Shown: in pieces, positions 11,113 to 23,846 of the stretch
Layout of the letters: the number at the start of each line of letters is the position of its first letter
How positions within the stretch are numbered: position 1 is the first letter of the stretch
Origin: Anagrus nilaparvatae
Taxonomy: Eukaryota; Arthropoda; Insecta; Hymenoptera; Mymaridae
Direction: 5' to 3'
Assembly (NCBI GenBank): GCA_022575985.1
Contig: JAKSXM010000007.1
Span: 18,974,501-19,038,500 of the forward strand
DNA: 64,000 nt
Program-made: the position numbers and the translations under genes
Notes under the pieces: model-generated
Databases searched by the model: none
Told to the model about the DNA's origin: nothing
The model's input: only the letters and a program-made list of their open reading frames with translations

Positions 11113-13864
11113 ATGAAGTATTCGCCCTAAGTATTTTAAAAAATCAGAAAAAATTGACTTTTAGTATCAATTAAAAATATTTATTACAGGCTTAAAATCT
11201 ATGAAAACAATTTTTTTTAATTTAAATAAAATCACCTGTAAACTCGTAACAATAAATTTTAATTTTATACATATTAAAATTTAATATTATTTTCAATTCA
11301 CACAATGGAGACAATGAAGAAAAAAAAGCATAAAAAAATGTGTCTTTTACATACAATAAATAAAATTTAAAATAGATTCCTTAAAGACTAACAAAACAAG
11401 AAAAAATAATAATAATAATATGAAATACATGAATAAAAAAATATCACTATAAAGTAGTCATTGAGACCACCTGAGTTTAAAATTGACCTATCCGGTTTCA
11501 TTGAAATCTTGTCGTGACGAGTTAAAAAGTCCAAAAAATCAATGTAATATTCCCAGGCCTTCTTTTTTTTTTAAATATAAATTTTCTCTTTCTCTTTTCG
11601 TATATAAATTTTTACTCTGTAAAAAGGCAAATAATATAAATTTTGACAGTATTTTAAAGACTAACAGACATTTTATATTTAAATCTTTTTTTTTTTTAAT
11701 TTGCAAAAATATGTCGATAGGTTAATATATTGAAATGGGTAAAATAAAAGCAATATATCGGTTCTTCATTACGTAATAAAAGAAGCGTATCAAAATCTAT
11801 TCGAAATAAGTTTTTTGTTAAATTCTTTTATTATATATAAAAATAAAGAGTAGCCTATTAAGGCGTGGCAAAAGTAATAAAATATTGGAATTTCTTATAT
11901 ATTTATGTATTTTTCTCATTTATGTATTAACCCTAAATTATACATAAAAGAGTTAATAATTTTTCATAATTTCGATACCCTTTGACGTTTGAAATATTTT
12001 TTCTCTTGGTTCAGTTATTTTGTAAGAAGATTAAAATTTGTAAAAAAATTATCGTTGCATAACTTGACGAACTAAATGAAACGTATGCATCGGTAAATTT
12101 TTTAAAAAATCTTGGCACTAAAATAAAATGTTCTCAATCTCTTTTATATGAAAGATAACACATTGAATATAAATAAAAGATAAACCAACAAATGTTTTTC
12201 TCATGATGCAAATGGCGATATTTAAGAATGTGAGGATTACCTCCATGGGTGTTAAAAAAAAAAAATAAAAATTTATAATGCAAAATTTTTCTTAAAATAA
12301 AATATAAAAAAAGAAGCAATTAGCTGCCTCGAAAAAGATATATTAGAATGTTTGTTAAGACTTTGTTATCTTTTTTTTTTACCCATTTTTGGTTTTTTTG
12401 ATATCTTTGTATTGCTCGTAATTCACTAGAAAACACGTCAGATTTAAGCATGTTACCATCGTTTCTGTGGATAGGCTTTTTGATATCAATTCAATCTATT
12501 AAAATTTAGATTTTTCTTGCACGAGAAAATGTGTCTGCAATGGCCATTAATCATTTTTATCATACTTTCTGATTCGTGGAGAGCTTTACTTAAAGATTTT
12601 AAAGCTTTTAATTTGACAAAACTACTAATTTGGTAAAGAAAATTTCAAGCAAATTATAGATTTCAAGCAAAACCTAAATTTTTAAAATGGTACTTTACTT
12701 ATTGGTTCACATTAGAATAAAATGTTGTATGTTCTGTTTTGCTTGAAATTTCAAGCACAGTAACCTAACCGTGTGAGTTATAAATTAGGAAAAATGTGAC
12801 ATAATCTGAATTCGGGGGCCATATGAAGCAGGGAATAAGGGTAACACCCTGAACTCAGCAAAGCTACCCCTTTTAAGAGTTAATTTTGCAATATTTTTGA
12901 ACTAATAATCAAATAAAAGCCATTTTTTTCAAAAGTAATTAACAAAATATTGGGTTTATTTAATAATGTATCAAAAAATTATAACTAATAATTATAAGTG
13001 GTGAAAACTAAGAAAAATCGAATAAACACGATGAATGATTATTTTCTCTATTTTTTTTTTTTTTATATCTTGTATTTGGAAATATTTTATTGTAAGTTGA
13101 TTTTTGTATAATTTACCCATCCTGGGTAAAACCTTCCTCTAAATGAAAAAAAAAAAATGAGAAAACTTTTGCAGTACAAAAAATTGTCTTTTTTAACATT
13201 GATCTCAGGGGAAGATTTTTTGGTCACTCTTTTTTTGAAAATTTACAAATTTTTTTAAAATTATTTTTTGTTTATAATTTCATTTGATTTACTTTTAACA
13301 TTGAGGATAACATGCATATTAAATTTAAATGAATATATATTTTTATTTTTTTGTTAAAATATTTATTTATGTTAATTTCGTAGCCGTTGATCTTGGAATA
13401 ATTTATTTTTGACAATATTATTTATTGTTTTTAGAAAGCTATTTCTTACTTGCATCTAATTATTTCAACTGCTTATATAATAATAATTTTCAGACAAAAA
13501 GTTAATAAATAGGTTAGAAGTGGTATTTTTCGCCACCCTTAAGAAAACTCGAAATTTTCGTATGTATATTTTAAAATATTATGAAAATGTATCGCTAAAA
13601 AGTTTTTAAATGTTTTTTAGAAAGGTAATTATTAATTAAAATCCCGACCCTGGTAATATCCAAAACTTATTTTTTGTAAAACCTTATCTTCAAAGTCCAA
13701 ACCTCTAAAAACCAAGGTTCTTACCACCAAGCTTGAATTAGACACTTATGAAATTATAACGTCTTATAAAAATTAACGTCTTTTGGATGAAATAATTAAT
13801 TGTTTACATGAAGTCTCGCATAAAGTGTAAAAATTTTGTCCAGATATTGACTATTGGATAGTAA
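11113..13864. other. AT-rich intergenic DNA
   Basis: A/T-rich sequence with short trinucleotide runs (AAT near 11408-11421). A repeat end like those at 6375 and 28300 lies at about 12739-12775. No coding sequence recognised. Confidence 0.5.
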
Positions 13865-13990
13865 ATTTTTTACCGGAATTCTGGTTGTGGAAACCAGATT
13901 TTTTTCTTTTTAATTGTTGCAAATGTCATAAAACCTAAAGAAAAGTTAACAAAAAAAATTATTTTTTTGGTCTAAAAATTTTGTTTATCA
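13865..13990 (+). repeat. Family A MITE fragment
   Basis: Matches the left portion of 8218-9085: an ACCGGAATTCTGGTT block, an ATTTTTTTCTTTTTAA block, a GTTGCAAATGTCATAAAACC block and an AAAGAAAAGTTAA block. Single-ended fragment. Confidence 0.55.
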
Positions 13991-16900
13991 ACTTTTCTTT
14001 ATAGCAATAATTCTCTATAAAATATTATGTTTTATTTTACCATTGACTCTCGATAGTTCGCAAGTTAGAAATCAATTATTATAAGCTTATGAAGTAAATA
14101 ATAGCCAATCATGTATTTTTAATTTATTTGATTCCATTGATATCCTAGCTGAATTGAGCTTGACATCTTCCATTATATTCTTCTATAATAACATTTGGTC
14201 AAATTTTTCTTGAAAATAAATAATTTTTTAGTGTTTAAATTCAGTATGCAAATAAATTTAACTAAACTATTATTAACAATAATTGTACAGTTTCATACAC
14301 GCTTTAATACAGAAAAATAATGGATTTTAACTGGGTTTAATTAAGTTTAATTTTGCTCTAACAAGAGCTATAATTTCTGTCTGTAAAAATTAGAATGAGT
14401 AAGTTATTGCCTACTATCGTTCAAATTTTTATATTCTGTCGAACCCAATATAAACTGTTGACTCAACCACTTAAAAATCCTTCAAGGAATACTTATAATA
14501 TATTAGCAAATTTGATTAAACCACAAGTTATTGTGCTCTTTTAACCACACAATACTTATTTATTTATGTATTAGACATAATAAAATAGATAAATCTTATT
14601 TCAGAATTTTATTAGTTTTTAAAGGTATCTGTTTCACAATTGTAATATATTTTAAATATTGACTTATTTATTACATATTTATTTTATATTTTGAAATATA
14701 ATTCTTCGCTTCCGGAAACTATTCATTTCACACTGTGAGAGACTTTTATTTATATAAAAATTTTTTTTTTGTGTTTTTAAATGACAGATTTTTTTCATTC
14801 TTTACACTAAAAGCAACGATGAGTGTTATAAAAAAGGTTAAAAATTTTGACCAAGGCGCGAAAATCCCCATCTACGTTAAATGAGATTCAAAAATTATAC
14901 TTTAGGATAAAAGATCATCAATTTTGATAAAAAATTTAAAAACTGCGCGGAGATCCAGCAGCATTATAATACTGAATGACACCTTTTTTTTTTGAATATG
15001 TTTCTTTCAAAATAAGCCATTTATTTTGTAATTAATTACCTAAAACGTGTCACATAACTAAATATTATACTGATTGTAGATTTAAATTGATAATTTTTTT
15101 TGTAGAATATATTAAATAAATAAAATATAAATTTTAATTTTTACTGAATTCGCCACTGTAAAAAAAATTTTTAATCTTCTCTACTGTCTCTTATTTTATA
15201 AAATTATAATGTAATTTGATACTTTTTTTTTGGTATGCAATTAAAAATATTATCATTAAATATAATCAATTTATTTTTAATCAATATTAAAATCTCTACT
15301 TTTTTTCTCAATCATTACTATTTACTGTAATTTTTTAATTTTTCGAAAGTTACAAAATTTTATTTTTTTATTTAAATTTTCAAAATATTTTAATTAGCAA
15401 AAAAAAAATTTTTTGAATTATTTTACAAAAATTAGCAAAAAATAAATCTATTTCACTTAAAAAGAGTAAATATTTTATAAAAGATCCGAATTCATAGATA
15501 AAATAAACAAAAATATTTTGCTTAAAAAAAAATCAAATGAGATAATTTGTCGTGCGACCACCTTTAATAATGAATTGCTCAAAGTAAAACAAAAAAAAAA
15601 AAGGAATTTCGTATGGTGTAAATAAAATGTGAGGGAGGATAAATTTTTTATCAATACGACATCTTGTTTATAAAAGAAAAAGGGGGAATGCGGGTCCTTA
15701 TAAATACAAATAAATGGTTATTATATAGACATTTTTTTTGTCTTTAAAAGTTTGGGTTGACGTTTTATCTGACTTGAAGGATCCGAAGAACGCGAAATTC
15801 GCACTTGACAAGAAATAATAAAAAGGGTATATAATACTAAAGAATTTGTTTTTTTTTTTTAAGGAATGAAAGAGCTTAACACTTATGGATTATACAGGAT
15901 ATATTTACCACCCAGCATTTAACTTAATAGATTCGTCTCTTTCGACAAGATTCTTTCTTTTTTTTTTTTACTGATTTTTAAAGATATAAGCAGTACTATT
16001 AATCTTTGTCTCCAGAATATTTAAAATAGGAAGCATGTTTTTTTAAAACAAATTTGTTTCATATTTGTTTCTTTATTTATATATTTTTTTTCATTTTAAA
16101 CTTTAAATGAATAAATTCAGTATTCGTGAGAATGTTCCATTTATTAAATTATGAATCTTTAAAACCAAATAAAATTGACCTAAATTTTACGTAAATTTTA
16201 AAATTCAATAATATAAATTTAATTGAGTTTTATATAATCTAAAAAAACCACAAGCACACGTATATGCGAAATACTTATTGATTTTTTATTCCTGTGACTG
16301 CTAGATGTATTTGATAAAAATTATTCTCTTCGCAGTCTTGGTAAATATTTTTCTCACAAATGAAATGACCTTATAAGAATATTTAAGGTATAACGAAATT
16401 TAGTTTCTAATAAACTTCAAAAATTTTTATATAAATAAAATTTTGTTTTATATAATCATAATTCGACGTAAACCTATAAATAAATTTTATTGAGTGTCCT
16501 TGCGATTTGTTTATTGTGATAGCATACGATATTGATAATCGACGTAGAATTTGATTTTATTGTTATTATTATGCGTCCAAATAGGTGTTGGAATTTTTGA
16601 AAGGAGATTTTTATATATATCCGGTCCTTGATAATTATCAAATTCGATAATTATTGTTTAAGGTAACTGGTAAGGTTAATTAACTAAAGTTAAATGTTAT
16701 TAAACCCCTGCTGTCCATAAATTTGTACATATTATCATAACGTGGCAATCCGTTGATAATATTATATTTTTTACAAATCTTTTTCATCTGAACAAGGAAG
16801 TGATATTTTTAGTGAATTTGTTGCTACAATCTGAACTAATGGATTTCATGTTTCTTCAAAAAATTTTTTATTATGAGCTCAGTACTGTATGAGCTTCAAC

Positions 16901-17324
16901 TTGTGCGCAGGTTGGATACAAATGTAACGCACGATTAAGTATATTTTTTTTAAATATAAATATCATGTATTTATTAATTAAATTTTATTGATGGAAAATC
17001 TTGGATATTGTTAACAAACATCATCCTCTGAGAATGAAGTTACTCAAAATTAAATCACACGTGATTTTCGAAAATTTTTCGTTGAAACAATTCATTAACA
17101 ATTTAATATTATTTGAACAATTATTTCTAGAACTTCGCTGTTAGTAAGATTTAGCACGATAAAATAAATAAAAAAAATTGCAATTAGTTTTTGTTTGAAA
17201 TTTAAAAAATCTTTGGCTAAAGAAAATTTAATATATTAATTTTTGGCTAATTTTGCAATAATTATTTAATAACAATACATTTACCAGAAATTGTGCAAAA
17301 TGGGCCCCGGGTCTGTGTTTGGTG
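13991..17324. other. AT-rich intergenic DNA
   Basis: Featureless A/T-rich DNA with a modestly GC-richer patch at about 15650-15830. No gene or clear repeat recognised. Confidence 0.5.
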
Positions 17325-17695
17325 GGTCCGGTAAATAGTAAATTTACTATATAACTTTGTAGTAACTTTACTACTAGCAGTAATTTTACGATTTTGTAGT
17401 AATATTACTAATATTACTATTACAAGTGTAGTAAAATGACTACGATTTTTAGTAAATTTACTAGACTTGTAGTAAATTCCCAGTCCCCCACGGTAGAGCT
17501 GCTTTGGTTGAATATTTAACCAAGTGATTGAAAAGCAGCTCTACCACGGATTTCTGGGTGAAATGTCAATAAATTTTAAATTTACTACAAATTGTAGTAA
17601 ATTTACTATTTTTGAAGTAATATTACTAAATCGTAGCAAAATTACTAAATGGTAGTAATAATGTACTAATTATTTCTTACTGTGTACGAAAAAAA
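17325..17695. repeat. TAGTAA-rich repeat block with a central hairpin
   Basis: About 370 bp in which TAGTAA and TTACTA hexamers recur many times on both strands, making the block self-complementary. In the middle (about 17490-17550) is a more GC-rich hairpin: a GGTAGAGCTGCTTT arm pairs with AAGCAGCTCTACC, enclosing a smaller GGTTGAATATTTAACC palindrome. It resembles a foldback element with degenerate short repeats. No open frame. Confidence 0.6.
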
Positions 17696-20600
17696 ACAAT
17701 ATCCAGGAAAGTAGATCAAGCATTAATAAATTGCTAAATTTTCAATCCATGCCACCATTGTCTTATTCACCAATTGATTGTTCTAAGAAATATCTACGAA
17801 GTTTTGATAAAAGTAACTTATAATGCATATAATACTAATACGAGTACTGATGTTAAACCCCACTTGTATATAAAAAAACTCATGACGCATGCATTTACGT
17901 TTTATTTTTATGACATGCACAATAACTGCAACGAGTAATTTGCATATACATTGATAGGAGAAAGCTTAACAACGTCAATATGATAACCTTCCGGTTTTTC
18001 AAACAATTATATCTGCCCATAGAAATTACAATTATAATAATATATTAGCCTGTCATTTGAATAAAAATCGCTGCACTGGATAAAATTACATGCTAAATTA
18101 GTTTCTTAATGTTACTTCTCAGTACAGGCACCAAATACACGAACTATTTTTTGGATAATTTCCGGTCCCATACTTCCGTAAAAGCTGATCTGTTTTAGTG
18201 CAGCAATTAGCAGTAATTAAACTATAACAATAAAAAAGTTATGATTTTTTTTTTTAACTGACAGACTAATATTTATATTTATAAACTTTTGCAGCATATT
18301 CGAGCTTATAAGCTAACCGAACGTGAATGACAGTCAAGATGTTTTTATTATTAAAAACATGATTTTTCAGTTTTAATAATATGTATTACTATTAAAATTA
18401 CTCCTTTTACTTTTAATTTTTTTTTTGTTTTTAAAATTAGCCAACAGTATTATTGTAAGTCTGAGTGAAGCATGCGTTATTAGTTTAAAGATTCAAGGTA
18501 TATTCCTTTGGGATAATTTTATTTGAGTAACAGTAAGTTAGACTTCTTAGCACTGGCTGTATAAAATTACTTGAAATTCAAATATTTATTGTTATACTAT
18601 TTTAAATTTATTCAAAATATTTTCTATAATTTATTTATTTATTTTTTTTTTATGACTCGTCTGTGTGCATGTCTAATAAAATGAATTCATCCCTTCATGG
18701 CATATATTTCCTCGAAAGACAAAATGAACCCTTTATTGCTCAAATAGAATCCCGATACTAAATCCAGATCTGTTTGTTAGCCCTAAAAATGGGCCCTTTG
18801 GGGTTGAAATAAAATTTAAATCCCTAACATCCAATAGCCTAATTATCTACAAATGATCTTTCAATAAATGTTATAGAATTAATCTTATTTAGTTATTTTA
18901 ATGAGTGAGAACTAACAAATCGAGAAGGAATATGAAAATTAAATAAAATTAAAAATAATTTTTCTATTAAAAATAAATATTGCTAATAAATGTCATTTTC
19001 TTACTTTTCAGACATTTATCTATCATTGTTTAAGATAAGAGTATATATAACTTTAAAAAAATTTTAAAATATTGACACAAAATAAAAAAAATTCACTCGC
19101 TACATCCTCTTTTTTTGCATACTAAATTTATTTATATAGAAAACATTAGTTTCTTATCTTTAAGGAAAGTTGTGGTAAAATATTTACCTGTGACCTAAAG
19201 AATCTTTCTCTTTATAGAGAGCGGATACCACACCTATGTATATTTTTTTTTTACTTACTTACAAAAGTTTCCTTTTCCTCCCTTCCCATTATTTGTGTAC
19301 ATAATATATTTACATTTATTTTAAAAGAAAAAATAAAAAATTTCATGACCTATCATGGAGATAGGTAAATTCAAGTTTAACTTACCCTATAAGATTTAAA
19401 AAGACCATTGATTTATCTAATTTCCTATATCTTATAAATATTTTTGTTTGTTACGTATATGTCTTGTAAAAAGAGTAAAATAATAATAATAATGTGCCCT
19501 GTAATTGCAACAGGAAGTGAATTAGATGTAAATATACACAAAAGCTTATATAAAGATCGTAGGTGGCGAGTAGGCCTACAAGTATATTTTATATATTAAA
19601 TAAAAAACAGTCTCAACTCTTGTCTACGTAAATCTTTTCCACTTTTTTTAGCCCTTGGCTGTAATATTTATTCGAATACAACCTTTTTTACGTATATTTT
19701 TTTAATATACACAAATTTTCATTTTTAATCTTGTTAAAATAATCTTTAACTAATCATCCATTCTTTACCTTAATTATACTTAGTACTCAATTTTTCTATG
19801 TTTTTACAGTAATGAATAGTATTTTACGTTTATTATAAATAAATACAAAGATTTTTTTTTGGGCTAAGAAAGTTTTTAATTATACAAAATAAAAAGCTTT
19901 TTTTATTACAAGACAAACCCAACTTTCTAAATGTAAATAAATATTAATAAAAAGGTTAATTTATGTTGTTAGCCTAAAAAAAATTCTTTTTTATTAACAA
20001 ATACGTTTTTTAATTATACAGTTTTTAATTTATTGGTAAAGATATGGGGCCAGACAATTCTTAAACTGATTTAGTGGTTCCTTACTATTTTTTCGAACCC
20101 AATTTTCGGACAATCTTTTGCCCTAATCGTACTTCCCGAACGGTCTCTTTTCAGGCAGGGACATTTTTCTGAAAGGTTCTTTCTCCAAAATGATTTTTTT
20201 TTCGCAAAAATAAAAAATTTTACATTGAAATTGCAAAATCTCAGCCAATTTGAGTTAAACTTTTATTTAAATCTATCAAAACATATATTTTTTTTTCGGT
20301 TCCTTAATTTTTAATTTTTCTGATTTTAGTTTTTATTTCTTACACCATTTTCTCTTTAAATCATTGAACAAAATGCATCAGAAGCAAAAAAAAACAAAAA
20401 ATACAAAATAATAATATAAACAATATAAAATTAAATGTAATATTTAAATCTGAAAAAAAACTGAAATTAAAATGCAAAATATATACGCTGAGCAATAGTT
20501 TAAATCAGTAAAAATTGATTCTAAGAATAAATTAAAGCAATTTCACTTCATAAGTAACTGGTTAAGTTAAATGCAGTAGTTATTTAAGAAAAAAACAAAA

Positions 20601-21364
20601 GATGTACATAAGCTTCAAAATTATACAAAAAAAAACATCATAAAAAATTTAATTTTATTATAAATAATTAAGGCATTAGGGTGTAAAGAAAACAGAAAAT
20701 TTATTATTTTAAATATTTAAAATCATCAAACTCAATTGCCATCATTTATTTTTTTTTAGGCTTGATTTTCAGCTTCTTTGTATTTTATTTGCTTGTAGTT
20801 AAATATTTCACTTTTTTTTTTTGGTTTAAAAAACTCCTACATGTGTAAATAAAAAGTATTTTGCCTTAGGATAAATAATTTCGATTGAGTTACGTGTACG
20901 TATGGTTAATTTTTATTCAACTGTAACAAATTTTACTTTATGAATTTAGACCTAGTGTTATATGAAAATACTACAAAATATTTTCTTAAAATATTTTAAT
21001 TTTATTGTAATTGGCGGGCAAATTTTTTTCTCAAAACAGCTTTTTTTTTTATAAAATGTATTTTATGTAATGAGAAATACAGCAAAAATATAATACATCA
21101 TTTAAATATCTAGATTATGCATGAATATTATTTGTAAAATTAAAGTATGTTAAGAAAAGCCTATAGCATAAATAAACGGCTAATAGCTGTGAGCTGAAAA
21201 ATGATGCTTCTAATAGAAACCCCTCAATTAATAAAAGTTCCTCTCAGGTTTTATTGCCTCATTACACTAGAACTCCAAAATCCTATAATAAGAAAATAAA
21301 ATAAAAAAGTACATTAGCTACTTGCAGGAAGGACTAGATTCGGTAAATACCTAATCATTTTATA
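17696..21364. other. AT-rich intergenic DNA
   Basis: Long A/T-rich stretch with many homopolymer runs. A short GC-richer segment at about 18700-18800 contains GGGCCCTTTGGGGTTG. No exon or RNA gene seen. Confidence 0.5.
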
Positions 21365-21665
21365 TAGAATATTTTGACTTTATTGGCCAAATGGAATAAA
21401 ATGTAAAAAAATTTATATAGGTTTACAAATTTTTTTATTGATGTTGTTAAAGCGATGTTTCATCAACTGATTTGTCGACCTTATCAATTTAAAATTACTT
21501 AATTAATAATAATTAAAAAATTTTTTTCTAAAATATTAAAATTTACAGTATATGTTTGTTCCTTTACCAATTTAAAAATTTTTGTGTGTATAATTTTTAT
21601 ACACTCTTAAGTCACATCAGTGAGTCTGATCTAAAACTGAGACTTAAAGGATTTTATAGCAGCAG
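21365..21665 (-). mobile_element. Penelope-like element LTR-like fragment with hammerhead-like core
   Basis: This 300-bp segment is repeated, diverged but colinear, at 60572-60888. On the minus strand, positions 21487-21452 read a degenerate CUGAUGA box (TTGATAA), a stem GGTCGAC/GTTGAT with loop AAATCA, then GAAAC. That is the order of a hammerhead ribozyme core (box, stem II, GAAA). Hammerhead motifs are known in the pseudo-LTRs of Penelope-like retroelements. A Penelope-type GIY-YIG endonuclease remnant lies upstream on the same strand (23414-23674), separated by a later palindromic insertion. The core has two mismatches, so activity is doubtful. Confidence 0.5.
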
Positions 21666-21702
21666 ACGAGAAAAAAAGTAATAATTTTGACCTATATATA
21701 CA

Positions 21703-23341
21703 TTAGGGTTGTTCACAAAAAAAAGTGCTCCAAAAATTTTCTTCCTGAAGTATGTTGAAGTTTAGGGGACAAAATGATCCCATACCAATTTTTAGCTCAT
21801 TTGAGAAAGATTTAGGGGTCGCACAAACCCAGGGTAGCTCTCAAGTGGTTGGCTAATATCGACAATTAGTGGGAACGACAAAACGTTTTTTCAAAATACG
21901 TTTTTCATACTTCCTAACATGTTTTCGGTGTCGCTAAACTCGAAAATGAGGTCCTCAGAATCCGAAAATACCTTAAACACCCTTAAACACCGAAAACACC
22001 CCTTTTTTACCAAAAACTTTTGGATTTTATAGCGAAAATCGTATATATTCGAAACATCTGGATTGTAAATTACAATGGATGACTTAAATGTATTGGAAAA
22101 ATACCGAAAACTCCTTCCGTTTATTCCAATGCGCCTTCTTAGCCGAGAAACGCAGGGTTCAATTCTATAACAATGTTATAAGATAGGGTTTTTAGGCCAT
22201 TTTCCAAATAACGCTGTCATATTTCAATTCTACCAAAATACTACCGTTTAGCCTAATTTTTTTTTTATAAGTTCTACTTTTCAAACGCCGTAAACCGCAA
22301 TTTTTCATCACCCATTCTCTCATCGCTATAGTTAGTAAATCAAATGTAAAGTCAAAATTGTAATTTTTGATGAAATTGAGTCTTAAAGGTCTCAAAAATT
22401 TTGATTCAGCTCTAAGTTTTGAAAAATTTTTACTCATTCCTTTTCGATTGTTTGTTTAGCAGATATGATAATTTAAAAAAAGAGTCTCAATTTAAGGTTT
22501 TTTTAAAAAAAATCATATATTATCACTATCTTTGTCGAGTCATATCTCGGAAAGATTTAAAGCAAAATGGACGAGTGAAAAATTTTTCGGAAATTCAAAC
22601 TAGTACAAAATGTTGGAGACCTATCAGACTTATTTTCTTTAAAAATTACAATTTTAGCAGCAATTTTAAAATTGGCCATTTTTGGCGAAAAATGGACATT
22701 TGATTTACTAACTATAGCGATGAGAGAATCGGTGATGCAAAATTGCGGCTTACGGCGCTTGAAAGGTAGAACTTATACGAAAAAAATAAGACCAAACGGT
22801 AGTATTTTGGTAGAATTGCAATATGACAGCATTATTTGGAAAATGGCCTAAAAACCCTATCTTATAACATTGTTATAGAATTGAACCCTGCGTTTCTCGG
22901 CTAAGAAGGCGCATTGGAATAAACGGAAGGAGTTTTCGGTATTTTTCCAATACATTTAAGTCATCCATTGTAATTTACAATCCAGATGTTTCGAATATAT
23001 ACGATTTTCGCTATAAAATCCAAAAGTTTTTGGTAAAAAAGGGGTGTTTTCGGTGTTTAAGGGTGTTTAAGGTATTTTCGGACTCTAAGGACCTCATTTT
23101 CGAGTTTAGCGACACCGAAAACATGTTAGGAAGTATGAAAAACGTATATTTTGAAAAAACGTTTTGTCGTTCCCACTAATTGTCGATATTAGCCAACCAC
23201 TTGAGAGCTACCCTGGGTTTGTGCGACCCCTAAATCTTTCTCAAATGAGCTGAAAATTGGTATGGAATCATTTTGTCACCTAAACTTCAACATACTTCAG
23301 GAAGAAAATTTTTGGAGTTTTTTTTTTGTGAACAACCCTAA
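21703..23341. mobile_element. 1.64-kb palindromic foldback element (family B), TSD TATACA
   Basis: The termini TTAGGGTTGTTCAC and GTGAACAACCCTAA are exact inverted copies. Inverted similarity extends almost to the middle (near 22500), giving arms of roughly 750 bp. A direct TATACA flanks the element (21697-21702 and 23342-23347), fitting a 6-bp target-site duplication. Short frames (81 and 94 codons near 22192-22703) mirror each other across the palindrome and carry no known domain. It sits inside a Penelope-like element. Fragments of the family lie at 1750-2180, 10892-11112 and 32150-32590. Confidence 0.85.
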
Positions 23342-23413
23342 TATACATATATTATATTACATATTATCTAAGAATTTATCTTGAAAAAACGACACATTGT
23401 TTTAAATACCGCG

Positions 23414-23674
23414 TTATATGAACGATAGTTTATTTACCTCATTTTTAGAATTTAACGAATCTAGTTGCATATGAGCTAATTTGGAAATCGTCCGCTTTCT
23501 GTAAACCGGCTCGATATCAAGAATTCGCAGATTCCCAATCCATAATATTACCATTTTTACAGTGATTAGGTATCATCTGATTAACTTCGTTTTTAACATC
23601 ACAACTATGTTTATTTATGCGATACCTTACAGCTTGTTTTGTTTCTCCAACGCATGAGGCTTGTCAGGCACTTA
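23414..23674 (-). pseudogene. Penelope-like element GIY-YIG endonuclease remnant (C-terminal part)
   Basis: Read on the minus strand, the interval encodes a GIY-YIG nuclease of the Penelope-like retroelement type, broken by a frameshift. The first frame gives a CVGETKQAVRYRINKH stretch, which carries the YIG-motif position (Y replaced by C), the conserved Arg and His, and then D-V-K-N and N-H-C. After a frameshift near the W-E-S segment the second frame gives RILDIEPVYRKRTISKLAHM, with the conserved glutamate and K-R pair, and ends at a stop at 23414-23416. The GIY half continues upstream at 26357-26376, beyond two MITEs. In intact elements this domain nicks the target for retrotransposition; here it is inactive. 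Confidence 0.75.
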
Positions 23675-23843
23675 GGGTGGTTCTACAAACGCCGTAAATG
23701 GGGGGTCATAACCGCAAGCGCAACCGCAACGTAATGCGCACAACACAACGCGCATGCGCACAACACGATTTTGTATTATGCGCATTGCGTTGCGGCTGCG
23801 CTTACGATTGCGTGCCCCATTTACGGCGTTTGTAGAATCAGCC
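23675..23843. mobile_element. Small GC-rich MITE with TTA target duplication
   Basis: 169 bp. The termini GGGTGGTTCTACAAACGCCG and CGGCGTTTGTAGAATCAGCC are imperfect inverted repeats flanked by TTA (23672-23674 and 23844-23846). The inside is GC-rich and alternates GCGCA/TGCGC motifs around a central hairpin. A 3-bp TTA duplication and GG-starting termini suggest a PIF/Harbinger-type non-autonomous element (inference). Its right TTA is shared with the next element. Confidence 0.75.
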
Positions 23844-23846
23844 TTA

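Noticed and set aside
21703..21712. TTAGGG-like terminus as a telomeric repeat
   Set aside because: A single unit at a transposon terminus, inverted at the other end, not a tandem telomere array.
22192..22703. Two frames of 81 and 94 codons in the centre of the palindrome
   Set aside because: They mirror each other across the inverted repeat and carry no known domain; no sign of a transposase.
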